Assembly (NCBI RefSeq): GCF_946404925.1
Contig: NZ_CAMJFM010000011.1
Location: 1 to 64,000 of the forward strand
Reading direction: 5' to 3'
From: an uncultured Prevotella sp.
GTDB lineage: Bacteria; Bacteroidota; Bacteroidia; Bacteroidales; Bacteroidaceae
DNA length: 64,000 bases
The notes beneath the pieces were generated by a model that made no database searches, had not been told where the DNA came from, and saw only the letters and a list, made by a program, of their open reading frames with translations. This document shows positions 1-9,538 of the stretch, one piece after another. Every line of letters starts with the position of its first letter. Position 1 is the first letter of the stretch. The translations under genes and the position numbers were made by a program.

Positions 1-895
1 CAATGAGCAGTGAGCTCTTATGGTGAGAGGCTGAGAACGGACCGCAGAATGCAGCGCAAGCCTCGCCATTGGCCATAAACGAGTTGGCAAAGAACAGGCT
101 GGCCTCAGCTGTAAAGCCGTTGGTTATCTGACATGCCTCGCCCACGAAGCAATCCTGCATCTTTACGCTGTTATTAATCGAACAACCATCGCAGATGATA
201 GAGTTCTCGCAGATGACACCTGTACCAATGAATACCGGAGCATCCATAGATGACATGACGGTACACTCTGACAGGCGGGCTGCACCACTGATCTCACAAT
301 CGCCCTTGATGATGGTGTTGGTGATATCCTTGGCGTTGATGATCTTCACGTTGTTGCCGATATAGCCACGATCAGGACGAGACACGCGCAGTTCGTCCTC
401 AATCATCTGCTGGAGGGTCTGCTTGAGACTCTTATCATTGTTGTGCTTGACCATAAACGAGGCCAACTGAGAGTTCAACTCGCGGAAGATGGTGACATTG
501 CCATCGCCCATCTCGTTAAGCACAGAGATGACAGAGCCCTCGCCATAGGTAGCATCGTCGGTGGTTTCGAGCGTACATATATTAGATATGTAGCAGTCGT
601 TACCGATGGTATAGTTGTTGATGTAGTTACCAATCTTCTCGATGAGGCAGTCGTTGCCCACGGTAACATTGCGCAAGGTGGCATCGTTGATACCAGAGTG
701 CTTAGTGAAGCCCTTGCTCACCTCGACCATCTTGTTGAATGCGCCCAGGCGGATATCGCCATAGAACATGACACGATGGAAATTGTAAGGTTTAAAGTTT
801 TCGTCGACTAATACACGCTGCCAGTCCTCAGCCCAGCATACGTTGTTCTCCAAAACATCAATCTCGTTCTGGGTTAGTTGTCTGTAATTACTCAT
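1..895 (-). CDS. DUF4954 family protein (N-terminal part, runs off the window)
   Basis: The frame opens with an ATG at 895 ([13 protein letters not shown]) and stays open to position 1, giving about 298 residues of a longer protein. The segment contains spaced hexapeptide-like strings ([45 protein letters not shown]) typical of a left-handed beta-helix such as those of sugar-nucleotide acyl- or nucleotidyltransferases. DUF4954 proteins are widespread in Bacteroidota and have no established reaction. The start overlaps the hflX stop by 8 bp, so it is probably co-transcribed with and translationally coupled to hflX. The stop lies outside the window. Confidence 0.8.
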   Translation of the reverse strand, partial: MSNYRQLTQNEIDVLENNVCWAEDWQRVLVDENFKPYNFHRVMFYGDIRLGAFNKMVEVSKGFTKHSGINDATLRNVTVGNDCLIEKIGNYINNYTIGNDCYISNICTLETTDDATYGEGSVISVLNEMGDGNVTIFRELNSQLASFMVKHNNDKSLKQTLQQMIEDELRVSRPDRGYIGNNVKIINAKDITNTIIKGDCEISGAARLSECTVMSSMDAPVFIGTGVICENSIICDGCSINNSVKMQDCFVGEACQITNGFTAEASLFFANSFMANGEACAAFCGPFSASHHKSSLLI

Positions 896-2276
896 AATCT
901 TGATATAAAAAATCGTTATAGGGATATTTCTGAACATGCAGCTCGCGCACACGCTTATAGAGTGTTTCGCGGAGCTGATCGATGTTATCTTTCTGCTTGG
1001 CAGAGATGAACATGCACTCGAGGTATTGTCTTGAACTACCTGTATCCTTGTCTCCTTGTCTACCCATCTTTCCCATCCAGGTCTTTTCGAGATCCTCGAG
1101 CGAGATATTCTCCTTGGTTGGAGCGGTGAGGTCATCCTCCTCCTGTGGGGTCCATGTATAGGCATCGATCTTGTTGAACACCAGCATGGCAGGTTTATCG
1201 GCACAACCTAACTCCTTCAAGGTTTCCTCTACCACACGTATCTGGTCCTCAAAATCAGGATGAGAGATATCTACCACATGTACTAACAGGTCAGCCTCGC
1301 GCACCTCGTCGAGGGTGCTCTTGAACGACTCCACCAGGTCTGAAGGCAACTTGCGGATGAATCCTACGGTATCAGCCAACAGGAATGGCAGATTATCGAT
1401 GGTCATCTTGCGGACTGTAGTATCGAGTGTTGCAAAGAGCTTGTTCTCGGCAAACACCTCACTCTTGGCCAGAAGGTTCATCATGGTAGACTTGCCCACA
1501 TTGGTATAACCCACCAGAGCCACACGAATGAGGCGACCACGATTCTTACGCTGGGTGGTTTTCTGCTTATCAATCTCAGCCAGGCGCTGCTTCAACAGCG
1601 TGATGCGCTGCAGGATGATACGGCGGTCCATCTCCAACTGGGTTTCACCAGGTCCACGCAGACCTACAGAACCCTTACCACCGCCGGAACCAGAGCCACC
1701 ACCCTGGCGCTCCAAGTGCGTCCACAAGCGCTGCAATCGTGGCAGCATATAGCGGTGCTGAGCCAACTCCACCTGAGCCTTGGCCTCAGCCGTTTGAGCT
1801 CGCATGGCAAAGATATCAAGAATCAGCGATGTACGATCGAGGATCTTGACCTGCAACTCCTTCTCGATGTTACGCATCTGCTTGGCAGAAAGTTCATCAT
1901 CGAAGATGACCATACCAACAGGCTGCGGTGCATTGCTCTCGTCGAGCAAACCCTCGGCAAAGAGCGATGCATCCTGAGCAATTCCCGAGCTTTGCTCGCC
2001 TACCCGTAGCCTTTCAAGCCAGTCATCGTAGGCATCCTGGCATTGCTTGATGTATTCCTTAATCTCAAGTAGCTTACCGCTACCCACATATGTAGTCTGA
2101 CTGGGGCCACCCACCTTTTGGGTGAACCTCTTAACAGTTACAGCTCCGGCTGTGTCGGCCAGGAACTCCAACTCGTCGAGATATTCTTTTGTCTTAGCCT
2201 CGTTCTGCTCCTTGGTGATCAAACCCACCAGCACAGCAGTCTCAGCTTTAGCTTCTGATATTACAAATTCTTTCAT
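888..2276 (-). CDS. hflX: GTPase HflX with two lineage-specific insertions
   Basis: HflX is a ribosome-associated GTPase that splits stalled 70S ribosomes. The protein shows the glycine-rich linker ([20 protein letters not shown], about 191-210), the HflX N-domain, the P-loop GYTNVGKST at about 256-264, the DTVGF switch and the NKID specificity motif. I chose MKEFVIS at 2276 over an upstream in-frame ATG at 2288. Two stretches look like additions to the usual family layout: about residues 79-120, between EIKEYIKQ and [10 protein letters not shown], and about residues 404-420 ([11 protein letters not shown]), which is written by an 8-bp repeat. It is divergent from nagB and leads into the DUF4954 gene. 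Confidence 0.95.
   Translation of the reverse strand: MKEFVISEAKAETAVLVGLITKEQNEAKTKEYLDELEFLADTAGAVTVKRFTQKVGGPSQTTYVGSGKLLEIKEYIKQCQDAYDDWLERLRVGEQSSGIAQDASLFAEGLLDESNAPQPVGMVIFDDELSAKQMRNIEKELQVKILDRTSLILDIFAMRAQTAEAKAQVELAQHRYMLPRLQRLWTHLERQGGGSGSGGGKGSVGLRGPGETQLEMDRRIILQRITLLKQRLAEIDKQKTTQRKNRGRLIRVALVGYTNVGKSTMMNLLAKSEVFAENKLFATLDTTVRKMTIDNLPFLLADTVGFIRKLPSDLVESFKSTLDEVREADLLVHVVDISHPDFEDQIRVVEETLKELGCADKPAMLVFNKIDAYTWTPQEEDDLTAPTKENISLEDLEKTWMGKMGRQGDKDTGSSRQYLECMFISAKQKDNIDQLRETLYKRVRELHVQKYPYNDFLYQDYE
1038..1069. repeat. 8-bp repeat inside hflX
   Basis: Two exact CCTTGTCT copies (1046-1053, 1054-1061) are flanked by degenerate copies (ACCTGTAT, ACCCATCT). They lie in frame in hflX and encode GRQGDKDTG. 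Confidence 0.7.
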
Positions 2277-2285
2277 AATTGCTTG

Positions 2286-2293
2286 CAAAATTA
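2286..2293 (-). promoter_or_regulatory. -7 box of the hflX promoter
   Basis: TAATTTTG on the minus strand fits the Bacteroidota TAnnTTTG element and lies 10 bp before the hflX start. No clear -33 box is visible. Confidence 0.5.
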
Positions 2294-2320
2294 ATGATTT
2301 CTTCGCTCGAAAAGAAAAAA

Positions 2321-2347
2321 TCTGTGTTAATCCGTGTTAATCCGTGC
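2321..2347. repeat. 10-bp ACGGATT-class repeat between divergent promoters
   Basis: Units TCTGTGTTAA, TCCGTGTTAA and TCCGTGC follow one another; on the minus strand they read CACGGATTAACACGGATTAA. They sit between the hflX and nagB promoters. Related repeats occur at 7541, 10679 and 11424. Confidence 0.75.
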
Positions 2348-2367
2348 CTAAAACAAATAATTCGTTG

Positions 2368-2375
2368 TATTTTTG
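2368..2375 (+). promoter_or_regulatory. -7 box of the nagB promoter
   Basis: TATTTTTG matches TAnnTTTG, 38 bp before the nagB start. The -33 box is not obvious. Confidence 0.5.
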
Positions 2376-2413
2376 CACGGAAATTAAGAACCAAACTTAA
2401 AACAAATAAGATT

Positions 2414-3208
2414 ATGAGAGTAATTATTCAGAATGACTATCAGAAGATGTCAAAGTGGGCAGCTAACCACGTCATCGAGCGTATTAACGAGTTTAAACCA
2501 ACCCCCGACCACAAGTTTGTGCTGGGACTTCCTACTGGTTCATCGCCTGTTGGCATGTACAACGAGCTGGTAGAGGCTAATCGTGCTGGAAAGGTATCTT
2601 TCAAGAATGTCATCACTTTTAATATGGACGAATATGTGGGATTGCCAGAGACTCACCCTGAGAGCTACCATGCTTTCATGGCTCGCAACCTGTTTGACCA
2701 TATCGACTGTCCCAAGGAGAACATCCACATACTGAATGGTAATGCACCTGACCTGCAGGCTGAGTGCAAGCACTACGAGGAGATGATTCAGGAAGCAGGT
2801 GGTATCGACCTGTTTATCGGAGGTATCGGTCCTGATGGTCATATCGCATTCAACGAGCCAGGTTCATCTCTGCGCTCAAGAACACGTATGAAGACCCTGA
2901 CAACCGACACCCGCATTGCCAACAGCCGTTTCTTTGGTGGCAAGCCTGAGAATGTGCCTGCTCACGCTCTGACCGTAGGTGTAGGTACAGTGATGGATGC
3001 CCGCGAGGTGATGATTCTGGTGAATGGTCATGGTAAGGCTCGCGCTATGCAGGCTGCTGTTGAGGGTTCTATCAACCACATGTGGACCATCTCTGCGCTA
3101 CAGATGCATGAGCATGGTATCATCGTGAGCGATGAGGAGGCAGCTGACGAGCTGAAGGTTTCTACCTATAAGTATTTCAAGGATATCGAAAGCGACCAGC
3201 TGCTTTAG
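2414..3208 (+). CDS. nagB: Glucosamine-6-phosphate deaminase
   Basis: NagB converts glucosamine-6-phosphate to fructose-6-phosphate and ammonia in the cytoplasm, feeding amino sugars into glycolysis. The 264-aa product is close to the 266 aa of the E. coli enzyme. The catalytic residues fall at the same numbers: D72 in FNMDEY, and D141, H143 and E148 in the [11 protein letters not shown] stretch. I chose MRVIIQND at 2414 because the longer in-frame extension reads through promoter and repeat DNA. A four-unit 7-bp repeat follows its stop and leads straight into the GH97 gene, so the two may be co-transcribed. Confidence 0.96.
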   Translation: MRVIIQNDYQKMSKWAANHVIERINEFKPTPDHKFVLGLPTGSSPVGMYNELVEANRAGKVSFKNVITFNMDEYVGLPETHPESYHAFMARNLFDHIDCPKENIHILNGNAPDLQAECKHYEEMIQEAGGIDLFIGGIGPDGHIAFNEPGSSLRSRTRMKTLTTDTRIANSRFFGGKPENVPAHALTVGVGTVMDAREVMILVNGHGKARAMQAAVEGSINHMWTISALQMHEHGIIVSDEEAADELKVSTYKYFKDIESDQLL

Positions 3209-3239
3209 ATTAAACATTAAACATTAAAGATTAAAGATT
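3209..3239. repeat. 7-bp array ATTAAAC/ATTAAAG between nagB and GH97
   Basis: ATTAAAC, ATTAAAC, ATTAAAG, ATTAAAG and ATT fill the whole space from the nagB stop (TAG, 3206-3208) to the TTG start of GH97 at 3240. Confidence 0.9.
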
Positions 3240-5186
3240 TTGAAGAAAATATTTTTATCGATAATGCTGGCGTCATCAGTCCTGTGCTGGGCTGATGACG
3301 TTCGTGTTTCATCGCCTGATGGTAATCTGGTGGTGACAGTGAGTGATGCAGGTGGGCGACTGTACTATTCAGTAAAACTGGATGGTCAGCAGGTGTTGGA
3401 ACCATCGGCACTGGGACTGAAAACCAGCTTTGGCGATATTACACGCGACCTGAAGATAGTGGAGACTGCCCAAGAGACTGTCAACGCTACCTACCAGATG
3501 CGTGGCACTAAGGCTTCGACAGCCACATATCAGGCCAACGCACTGAAATTCAAGGTTGAGAGCAAGGAAGGTCTGAAGTTTAAGATGGAGTTCCAGGTGA
3601 GCAACAACGACATAGCATATCGCTATCTGATGTCGCGCAAAAATCTGAATGGTCGCGAGTACAAGCGCGTGCGCATACTGTCTGAACTCAGCAGCTTTAA
3701 TCTGCCTGAGGGCACTACCACATTCATTTCGCCACAGATTGGCCCTGAGAGTGGTTGGGAACAGACCAAGCCAAGCTACGAGGAGGGATACTCTAACGAT
3801 GCGCCCATGAACAAGCCATCGCAGTATGGTCATGGCTACATATTCCCTGCCCTATTCCATCTGCCTAACGGATGGATGCTGGTGAGCGAGACTGGTGTGA
3901 CAGGCGGCTACTGCGGCAGTCATCTATCTGATTATCAGGCTGGTGTTGGCTATACCGTGGCCTACCCTGACAAGGGCGAGAACAATGGCTTTGGTATAGA
4001 CCATGCAGCCATACCCCTGCCTGGTGCCACCCCTTGGCGCACCATCACAGTGGGCAATACACTGAAGCCTATCCTCGAGACTACCATCAGTTATGATGTG
4101 GTAGAGCCACAGTTCAAGGCTTCGACCAGCTATAAGCCAGGTCGCTACACATGGAGTTGGCTGATAGGTCAGGACAAATCGATAAACTACGACGATCAGG
4201 TGCGCTTCATCGACCTGGCATCGGCCATGGGATTCGAGTACTGTCTGGTAGACAACTGGTGGGATCAGAACATCGGACGTGAACGTATAGCTGAGCTCTC
4301 GAAATATGCCCAGCAGAAAGGTGTACACCTGCTGATGTGGTATAACAGTAATGGTTTCTGGAACGATGCCCCCCAGACACCACGCAACTGCATGAACACA
4401 GCTATAGCCCGCGAAAAGGAGATGAAATGGTTGCAAAGCATTGGTGTGAAGGGTATCAAAGTGGACTTCTTTGGAGGTGACAAGCAGCAGACCATGCAGC
4501 TCTATGAGGACATTCTGAGTGATGCTAATCGTTATGGACTGCAGGTGGTGTTCCATGGTTGCACGGTGCCTCGCGGTTGGGAGAAGATGTATCCTAACTT
4601 CGTGGCCTCAGAGGCTGTGCTGGCCAGTGAAAATCTGTTCTTTGGTGAGGAAGCAACGATTCGCGAGGGCTTCGACCTTACCCTGCATCCTTTCTGCAGA
4701 AATGCTACTGCATCAATGGACTGGGGAGGCATCATCATGAACAAGTATATGGCTACCGACAACAAGAGTCGCCACACTCGCAAGACCACCGACATCTTTG
4801 AACTGGCATCTGGCATCACCATGCAGACATCAGTACAATGCGTGGCCATGCAGCCCAACAATCTGCAGGAATTGCCTGAGTTTGAGATGGATTATCTGCG
4901 CCAGTTGCCTACCACCTGGGAAGAGACGCGTTTCATAGATGGCTATCCTGGCAAATATGTTGTTCTGGCTCGTAAGGCCACCAATGGAAACTGGTATATA
5001 GCAGGACTCAACGCTCAGAAAGAGCCTATCAACCTTTCTATCAATCTGAGCGATTTTGACAGCAATTTGTCAAAAGTGCTCATCGACAATAAAAAAGGAC
5101 AGCCTGTTCAGACTGCCCTTAAGACTGATAAGACAGGAAAGGTAAAAGTAACTATCCAGCCTAATGGTGGATTGGTTATTTATTAA
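3240..5186 (+). CDS. Exported GH97 glycosidase, retaining (alpha-galactosidase-like) type
   Basis: The 648-aa protein has a signal peptide (MKKIFLSIMLASSVLCWA), an N-terminal beta-sandwich and a (beta/alpha)8 domain with the GH97 string RYTWSWLIGQDKSINYDDQ. GH97 splits into inverting alpha-glucosidases (SusB) and retaining alpha-galactosidases; the latter carry a nucleophilic Asp in a VKVDFF-like motif. Here GIKVDFFGGDK places D409 at that site, so I infer a retaining alpha-galactosidase-like enzyme acting in the periplasm. The start must be TTG to keep the signal peptide; the first in-frame ATG (MLASS) would cut it. Its 3' end overlaps the convergent GH35 gene by 11 bp. Confidence 0.9.
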   Translation: MKKIFLSIMLASSVLCWADDVRVSSPDGNLVVTVSDAGGRLYYSVKLDGQQVLEPSALGLKTSFGDITRDLKIVETAQETVNATYQMRGTKASTATYQANALKFKVESKEGLKFKMEFQVSNNDIAYRYLMSRKNLNGREYKRVRILSELSSFNLPEGTTTFISPQIGPESGWEQTKPSYEEGYSNDAPMNKPSQYGHGYIFPALFHLPNGWMLVSETGVTGGYCGSHLSDYQAGVGYTVAYPDKGENNGFGIDHAAIPLPGATPWRTITVGNTLKPILETTISYDVVEPQFKASTSYKPGRYTWSWLIGQDKSINYDDQVRFIDLASAMGFEYCLVDNWWDQNIGRERIAELSKYAQQKGVHLLMWYNSNGFWNDAPQTPRNCMNTAIAREKEMKWLQSIGVKGIKVDFFGGDKQQTMQLYEDILSDANRYGLQVVFHGCTVPRGWEKMYPNFVASEAVLASENLFFGEEATIREGFDLTLHPFCRNATASMDWGGIIMNKYMATDNKSRHTRKTTDIFELASGITMQTSVQCVAMQPNNLQELPEFEMDYLRQLPTTWEETRFIDGYPGKYVVLARKATNGNWYIAGLNAQKEPINLSINLSDFDSNLSKVLIDNKKGQPVQTALKTDKTGKVKVTIQPNGGLVIY

Positions 5187-7491
5187 TAACGTACACCTTA
5201 TAATCCTTGATACTGCCCGGAGCACCTTGTTCAGCTCTGGGCAGATAATCGATGCCAGAGATGGTCTGCTCACTACCCAAGTCTATCACCATCAGGTGAG
5301 GCAACTCAGCATTCTTAGCAGTACGCCAATAGGTTGACTCCTGCAGGTCGAAGGTCTTATCGGCCGTAAAGTTACCTCTGCGGATATCCTCGCTGTCAGC
5401 ATACTTCACGGTCCACTGTTCACGACTGATTCTGCTGCCTACAGTATTGATGACATAGATCTCAGCCACAGCCACATCGCTCTTGCCTGCATGGGTGCTC
5501 AGAGCCTGCAGCACCAGATAGCGACCCGTATGCGGGGTATTGAAGCGTACCTTCTGCCAGCCATTGCCAGCATAGAAAGTGCCCTGTGCGGCTGGTGTAG
5601 CAGAATTGAGATCGGGCTTATCGCCAGGGGCATTATGGGTGCGCGATTTCTCTACATTCAGTTTATCGAGTTCTGGGGAAGTCTGGCCCATGATGGTGGG
5701 CTGTTTAGGTCCGACCACATCGAGCACGATGACCTCGTTCTTGCCCTTCTTGAGCCAGCATCCTGGCACATAGAGTGTCTGCTGCGGACCAATGCTCCAG
5801 AAACGGCCAATGGCATGTCCGTTGACATACACCTGCCCCTTGCCAAACTGCTCCATATTCAGGAAGGTGTCGCCCACCTTCTTCAGGTTGAAATAGCCAC
5901 GATAGTAACCCGCTTTTGAAGTGAGGGGCGAGGGGAAAGTCTTGAGCGCCTTGAGGGCTGTTGCGTAGTCATCGGGGATGGTGAAAATGGTCCAGCGTTT
6001 CAGGTTCCATATCAGCTCGTGGCCCTCCACATCAGTAGAAATGGTGACGCTGTTGGTGATGCCCTTATAGTCCTTGATGGCACGACCGAAATTGATGCGG
6101 CCCATGGCCTCAATCACAATCTTGAGTTCCTGACCTTTCTTAACTGCAGGCAACTGCAGACTGTTTTCATTGCGCACGCGATCAATCTTACCAACGTACT
6201 GATTGTCGATAAAGACCTGTGCGAAGTCATGGCCCTCGTTCAGCGTGAGTACACTGGGGGTTGAGATCTCAGGCAGACTGGTGACATAGACAATCGAACC
6301 CCAGCCCTGATCCAGCTCCTCCATGGTGCGTAACGGACTATCCATGACCACGCTATCTACCCCCATCAGCAGATCAACATGCTCTGTGAGTTCAAATGCA
6401 GGTATCTGTATGAAGGGCGCAGGCATCTTGGGGATAGCAGGCAACTTGGTCTTGCTGTACTTCTGCATCATCTTGCGCAGTTGGAAGTACTTATCGGTGG
6501 TGCCGCCATATTCGTTGATAGGGGCATCGTAGTCATAGCTGGTGACATCGGGGGCGAAACCAGGCGAGTTAGCGCCAGCCCAATGACCGAAACTGGTTCC
6601 TCCGTGGGTCATATAGAGCGAGAAACTGATGCCCTTAGACAGCATCTCGTCCATGCCATCAACCATATCCTTGGCAGGACGCGTCTCGTGATTAGCGCCC
6701 CACTTGTCGAACCATCCACTCCAGAACTCCGAGCACATCAATGGGGCATTGGGACGGAGTTCTTTGAGACGGGCGAACTCATGGTCGATATTGGCTCCTG
6801 TGCCAAAGTTCATGGTCCATACTAAGTCGTCGAGACCATTCTTCTCGAAGTTTGAACTCCAATCGCACTGGAACAAGGCCAGCTTGTCGCCATAGATGCC
6901 ACGCAGACAGTCGCGAATCTCAGAGATGTATGGCTTGTTCTCGCCATAGGAGCCATACTCATTCTCTACCTGCACCATGATGATGGGGCCACCATTCTGT
7001 ATGGTGAGTGGAGCCAACTGCTCGCCCACCTTCTGCTCGAAGATCTTGACACGCTCCATAAAGTATGGATCCTGCTCGCGTAGGCGAATATCCTTCTTCT
7101 TGAGCAACCACCAAGGCAGTCCGCCCATCTCCCACTCTGCACATACGTATGGACCAGGACGCACAATGACGTACATACCATTCTTCTGTGCCAATCGACA
7201 GAACTCAGCCACATCGTTATTGCCAGAGAAATCGAACTGTCCCTCGCGCTGTTCGTGGATATTCCAGAACACATAGATGCACAGGGTATTCATGCCTAAG
7301 GCCTTACACATTTTGATGCGGTGATCCCAATAAGCCTGAGGGATTCGGGGGTAGTGCACCTCGGCCGCTTTGACCACAAACGGTTCGCCATTTAGCAGGA
7401 AAGTCTTGTTGCCAACAGTAAAATCGCCAGCATACATCATCATCGGCAAAACGGCAAAAACAAGCGTAATTAGCAGTTTAACCTTTTTCAT
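5176..7491 (-). CDS. Exported GH35 beta-galactosidase
   Basis: This 771-aa protein starts with a signal peptide (MKKVKLLITLVFAVLPMMMYA) and continues with a GH35 barrel. In VQVENEYGSYG the second Glu, E178, is the expected acid/base, and E255 in CSEFWSGW is the expected nucleophile. Beta-sandwich domains follow, and the last 150 residues resemble an F5/8 type C (discoidin) carbohydrate-binding module (GRYLVLQALSTHAG...VAEIYV). It would remove terminal beta-galactose from plant side chains in the periplasm or at the cell surface. A 7-bp-type repeat writes FPSPLTS at about residues 517-525. It has its own divergent promoter opposite GH67. Confidence 0.93.
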   Translation of the reverse strand: MKKVKLLITLVFAVLPMMMYAGDFTVGNKTFLLNGEPFVVKAAEVHYPRIPQAYWDHRIKMCKALGMNTLCIYVFWNIHEQREGQFDFSGNNDVAEFCRLAQKNGMYVIVRPGPYVCAEWEMGGLPWWLLKKKDIRLREQDPYFMERVKIFEQKVGEQLAPLTIQNGGPIIMVQVENEYGSYGENKPYISEIRDCLRGIYGDKLALFQCDWSSNFEKNGLDDLVWTMNFGTGANIDHEFARLKELRPNAPLMCSEFWSGWFDKWGANHETRPAKDMVDGMDEMLSKGISFSLYMTHGGTSFGHWAGANSPGFAPDVTSYDYDAPINEYGGTTDKYFQLRKMMQKYSKTKLPAIPKMPAPFIQIPAFELTEHVDLLMGVDSVVMDSPLRTMEELDQGWGSIVYVTSLPEISTPSVLTLNEGHDFAQVFIDNQYVGKIDRVRNENSLQLPAVKKGQELKIVIEAMGRINFGRAIKDYKGITNSVTISTDVEGHELIWNLKRWTIFTIPDDYATALKALKTFPSPLTSKAGYYRGYFNLKKVGDTFLNMEQFGKGQVYVNGHAIGRFWSIGPQQTLYVPGCWLKKGKNEVIVLDVVGPKQPTIMGQTSPELDKLNVEKSRTHNAPGDKPDLNSATPAAQGTFYAGNGWQKVRFNTPHTGRYLVLQALSTHAGKSDVAVAEIYVINTVGSRISREQWTVKYADSEDIRRGNFTADKTFDLQESTYWRTAKNAELPHLMVIDLGSEQTISGIDYLPRAEQGAPGSIKDYKVYVINK
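5921..5940. repeat. In-gene 7-bp repeat in GH35
   Basis: GTGAGGG (5921-5927) and GCGAGGG (5928-5934), followed by GAAAGT, lie in frame and encode FPSPLTS in the GH35 protein. This resembles the SHLSPLT peptides in GH2 and GH31. Confidence 0.55.
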
Positions 7492-7519
7492 TTTGTATCT
7501 TTTGTTTTGTTATATGGCG

Positions 7520-7527
7520 CAAAGATA
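7520..7527 (-). promoter_or_regulatory. -7 box of the GH35 promoter
   Basis: TATCTTTG on the minus strand, 28 bp before the GH35 start, matches TAnnTTTG. Confidence 0.6.
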
Positions 7528-7540
7528 CAATTTTTTTCCT

Positions 7541-7567
7541 ACGGATTATACGGATTATACGGATTTT
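7541..7567. repeat. 9-bp ACGGATTAT repeat between divergent GH promoters
   Basis: ACGGATTAT, ACGGATTAT and ACGGATTTT are tandem units lying between the -7 boxes of GH35 and GH67, over the expected -33 regions. A nearly identical stretch lies at 10679-10705. Confidence 0.85.
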
Positions 7568-7571
7568 TTAT

Positions 7572-7579
7572 TAATTTTG
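7572..7579 (+). promoter_or_regulatory. -7 box of the GH67 promoter
   Basis: TAATTTTG lies 17 bp before the GH67 ATG. Confidence 0.5.
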
Positions 7580-7596
7580 CCGAAAAATTTTCAATT

Positions 7597-9516
7597 ATGT
7601 ATTTAAAGAAACTATCATTACTCATTTTGGCGATAGTCTTTGCTGGGATGGCAAAGGCTGAAGACGGTCACCAGTTGTGGCTGCGCCAGACACCTGTTAA
7701 CAAGGCGGTGGTTACCGGTCCTGAATGTCTCGCAGCCCAGGAGTTGCGAACCTATAGTAACAACAACGTAGTACTGAAGCTGGATGCTACCATGGAGCAG
7801 GATGCTTATAGCATCAACCCTTCGACAAGCTCAGGGACCGCGTGCATCACTGCCAAGAACAAAATAGGACTGCTTTATGGTGCTTATGCCTATCTGCGTG
7901 GCGAGACCACTGGTAGCAAGCCTTTCTACAAGCTCCGCATATTGAACCACTGGGACAACCTGAATGGCACCATCGAGCGTGGTTATGCCGGATTGAGCAT
8001 CTTTTGGAAAGGCAAGGAAGGTGGCAAATCACGTTTTGGTCGCACCATCTTTGTGGAGGATCCTGATCAACCCATTGATGCAGATCTGATTAAGGAATAT
8101 GCGCGCGCCAATGCCTCTATCGGTATCAACGGCACAGTGCTCAACAATGTCAACGCATCACCCAAGATGCTGTCGGACATATATATTAATAAGGTGAAGC
8201 AGTATGCCGACATTCTGCGTCCTTATGGTATCAAAGTCTATCTGTCGGTGAATTTTGCTTCGCCCATGACGATACCCGCCAAGGGATTCAACAAGGGTAA
8301 GACGCTGAAGACTGCCGACCCACTAAACCCACAGGTGAAGGCTTGGTGGAAGGCTAAGGCCAAGGAGATTTATGCTCAGATTCCCGACTTTGGCGGATTC
8401 CTGGTAAAGGCCAATTCTGAAGGTCAACCTGGTCCTTTCGACTATCATCGTACCCATGCCGATGGTGCCAACATGCTGGCAGATGCCGTGAAGCCCTTTG
8501 GTGGCATCATCATGTGGCGCAGCTTTGTGTATGGTGCTGCTCACGCTGGCGAGGACCGAGTAAAACAGGCAGTGAGCGAGTTTGCCGGACTTGATGGTAA
8601 GTTCCGCGATAATGTAATCCTGCAGTCAAAGAACGGTCCGCTGGATTTCCAACCACGTGAGCCATACGCTCCTATCTTCGACAACATCCACAAGACCAAG
8701 CAGATGGCTGAGCTACAGATTACCCAAGAGTATCTGGGGCAGTCACGCCATCTGGTATATTTAGCCCCCATGTGGCGCGAGTTCTTTGGTTTTGTAGCTC
8801 CAGAGAAGTTGGTTGGTATCGCAGGTGTAGCCAACATAGGTCTCGACACCAACTGGTGTGGTCACCACTTCTCTCAGGCCAACTGGTATGCCTTTGGTCG
8901 TCTGGCCTGGGATCCCAATCTCACCTCTGAGCAGATAGCCAACGAATGGCTGGAGCAGACATTTAATGTTCCGCAAAGCGAAACATTAAAGTCTGTGATG
9001 CTGAGAAGTCGCGAAGCCTGCGTCGACTACATGATGCCAATAGGTCTGCACCATATCTTCGCCTTCGACGAGCACTATGGCCCAGAGCCCAACGGTTTCA
9101 TCCCCAGCTATCCCATTGAGTGGTGCCCAGTGTACTATCACAAAGCCAACAACGATTCGATAGGCTTTGACCGCACTCATACAGGCTCTAACGCTACAGC
9201 CCAATATCGCGAGCCATACTGCAGCATCTACGACAATATCAACACCTGCCCAGAGCGCTACCTATTGTGGTTCCACCGTGTACCTTGGAGCTACAGACTG
9301 AAGAGCGGTCGCACCGTTTATGAAGAGATGGCGTATCGCTACACCCGTGGTGTCAACGAGGTAGAGGACTTTATCCGCGTGTGGAACGAGGCCAAGCCCT
9401 ATATCGATGACCAGCGCTGGCAGGAGGTTGATGCCCGATTGCAGCATCAACTCGAAAACGCCAAGCAATGGCGTCAAGTCTGCTTAGATTACTTCAAAAG
9501 CTTCACCACAAAGTGA
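7597..9516 (+). CDS. Exported GH67 alpha-glucuronidase
   Basis: GH67 enzymes release 4-O-methyl-glucuronic acid from the non-reducing end of glucuronoxylan oligosaccharides. The 639-aa product has a signal peptide (MYLKKLSLLILAIVFAGMAKA), an N-terminal domain, and a barrel with FLVKANSEGQPGPFDYHRT; E275 in KANSEGQPG is the likely general acid. ATG at 7597 is preferred over the longer frame. Near residues 74-81 the string NPSTSSGT is encoded by a 22-bp sequence (7818-7839) that is a common interspersed repeat in other genomes and looks like an in-frame insertion. The stop codon lies within the terminator hairpin. Confidence 0.93.
   Translation: MYLKKLSLLILAIVFAGMAKAEDGHQLWLRQTPVNKAVVTGPECLAAQELRTYSNNNVVLKLDATMEQDAYSINPSTSSGTACITAKNKIGLLYGAYAYLRGETTGSKPFYKLRILNHWDNLNGTIERGYAGLSIFWKGKEGGKSRFGRTIFVEDPDQPIDADLIKEYARANASIGINGTVLNNVNASPKMLSDIYINKVKQYADILRPYGIKVYLSVNFASPMTIPAKGFNKGKTLKTADPLNPQVKAWWKAKAKEIYAQIPDFGGFLVKANSEGQPGPFDYHRTHADGANMLADAVKPFGGIIMWRSFVYGAAHAGEDRVKQAVSEFAGLDGKFRDNVILQSKNGPLDFQPREPYAPIFDNIHKTKQMAELQITQEYLGQSRHLVYLAPMWREFFGFVAPEKLVGIAGVANIGLDTNWCGHHFSQANWYAFGRLAWDPNLTSEQIANEWLEQTFNVPQSETLKSVMLRSREACVDYMMPIGLHHIFAFDEHYGPEPNGFIPSYPIEWCPVYYHKANNDSIGFDRTHTGSNATAQYREPYCSIYDNINTCPERYLLWFHRVPWSYRLKSGRTVYEEMAYRYTRGVNEVEDFIRVWNEAKPYIDDQRWQEVDARLQHQLENAKQWRQVCLDYFKSFTTK
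7818..7839. repeat. In-frame interspersed repeat in GH67
   Basis: CCCTTCGACAAGCTCAGGGA (7818-7837, followed by CC) has CCCT/AGGG ends and is a motif I recognise as a dispersed repeat in many bacterial genomes. It codes NPSTSSGT in frame in GH67. Confidence 0.6.
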
Positions 9517-9528
9517 AGCTTTTTTCTT
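9496..9528 (+). terminator. Terminator of GH67 that includes the stop codon
   Basis: The perfect 11-bp stem AAAAGCTTCAC/GTGAAGCTTTT (9496-9506/9513-9523) with loop CACAAA is followed by more T. The TGA stop (9514-9516) is part of the right arm. Confidence 0.8.
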
Positions 9529-9538
9529 TCTTTCAGAA

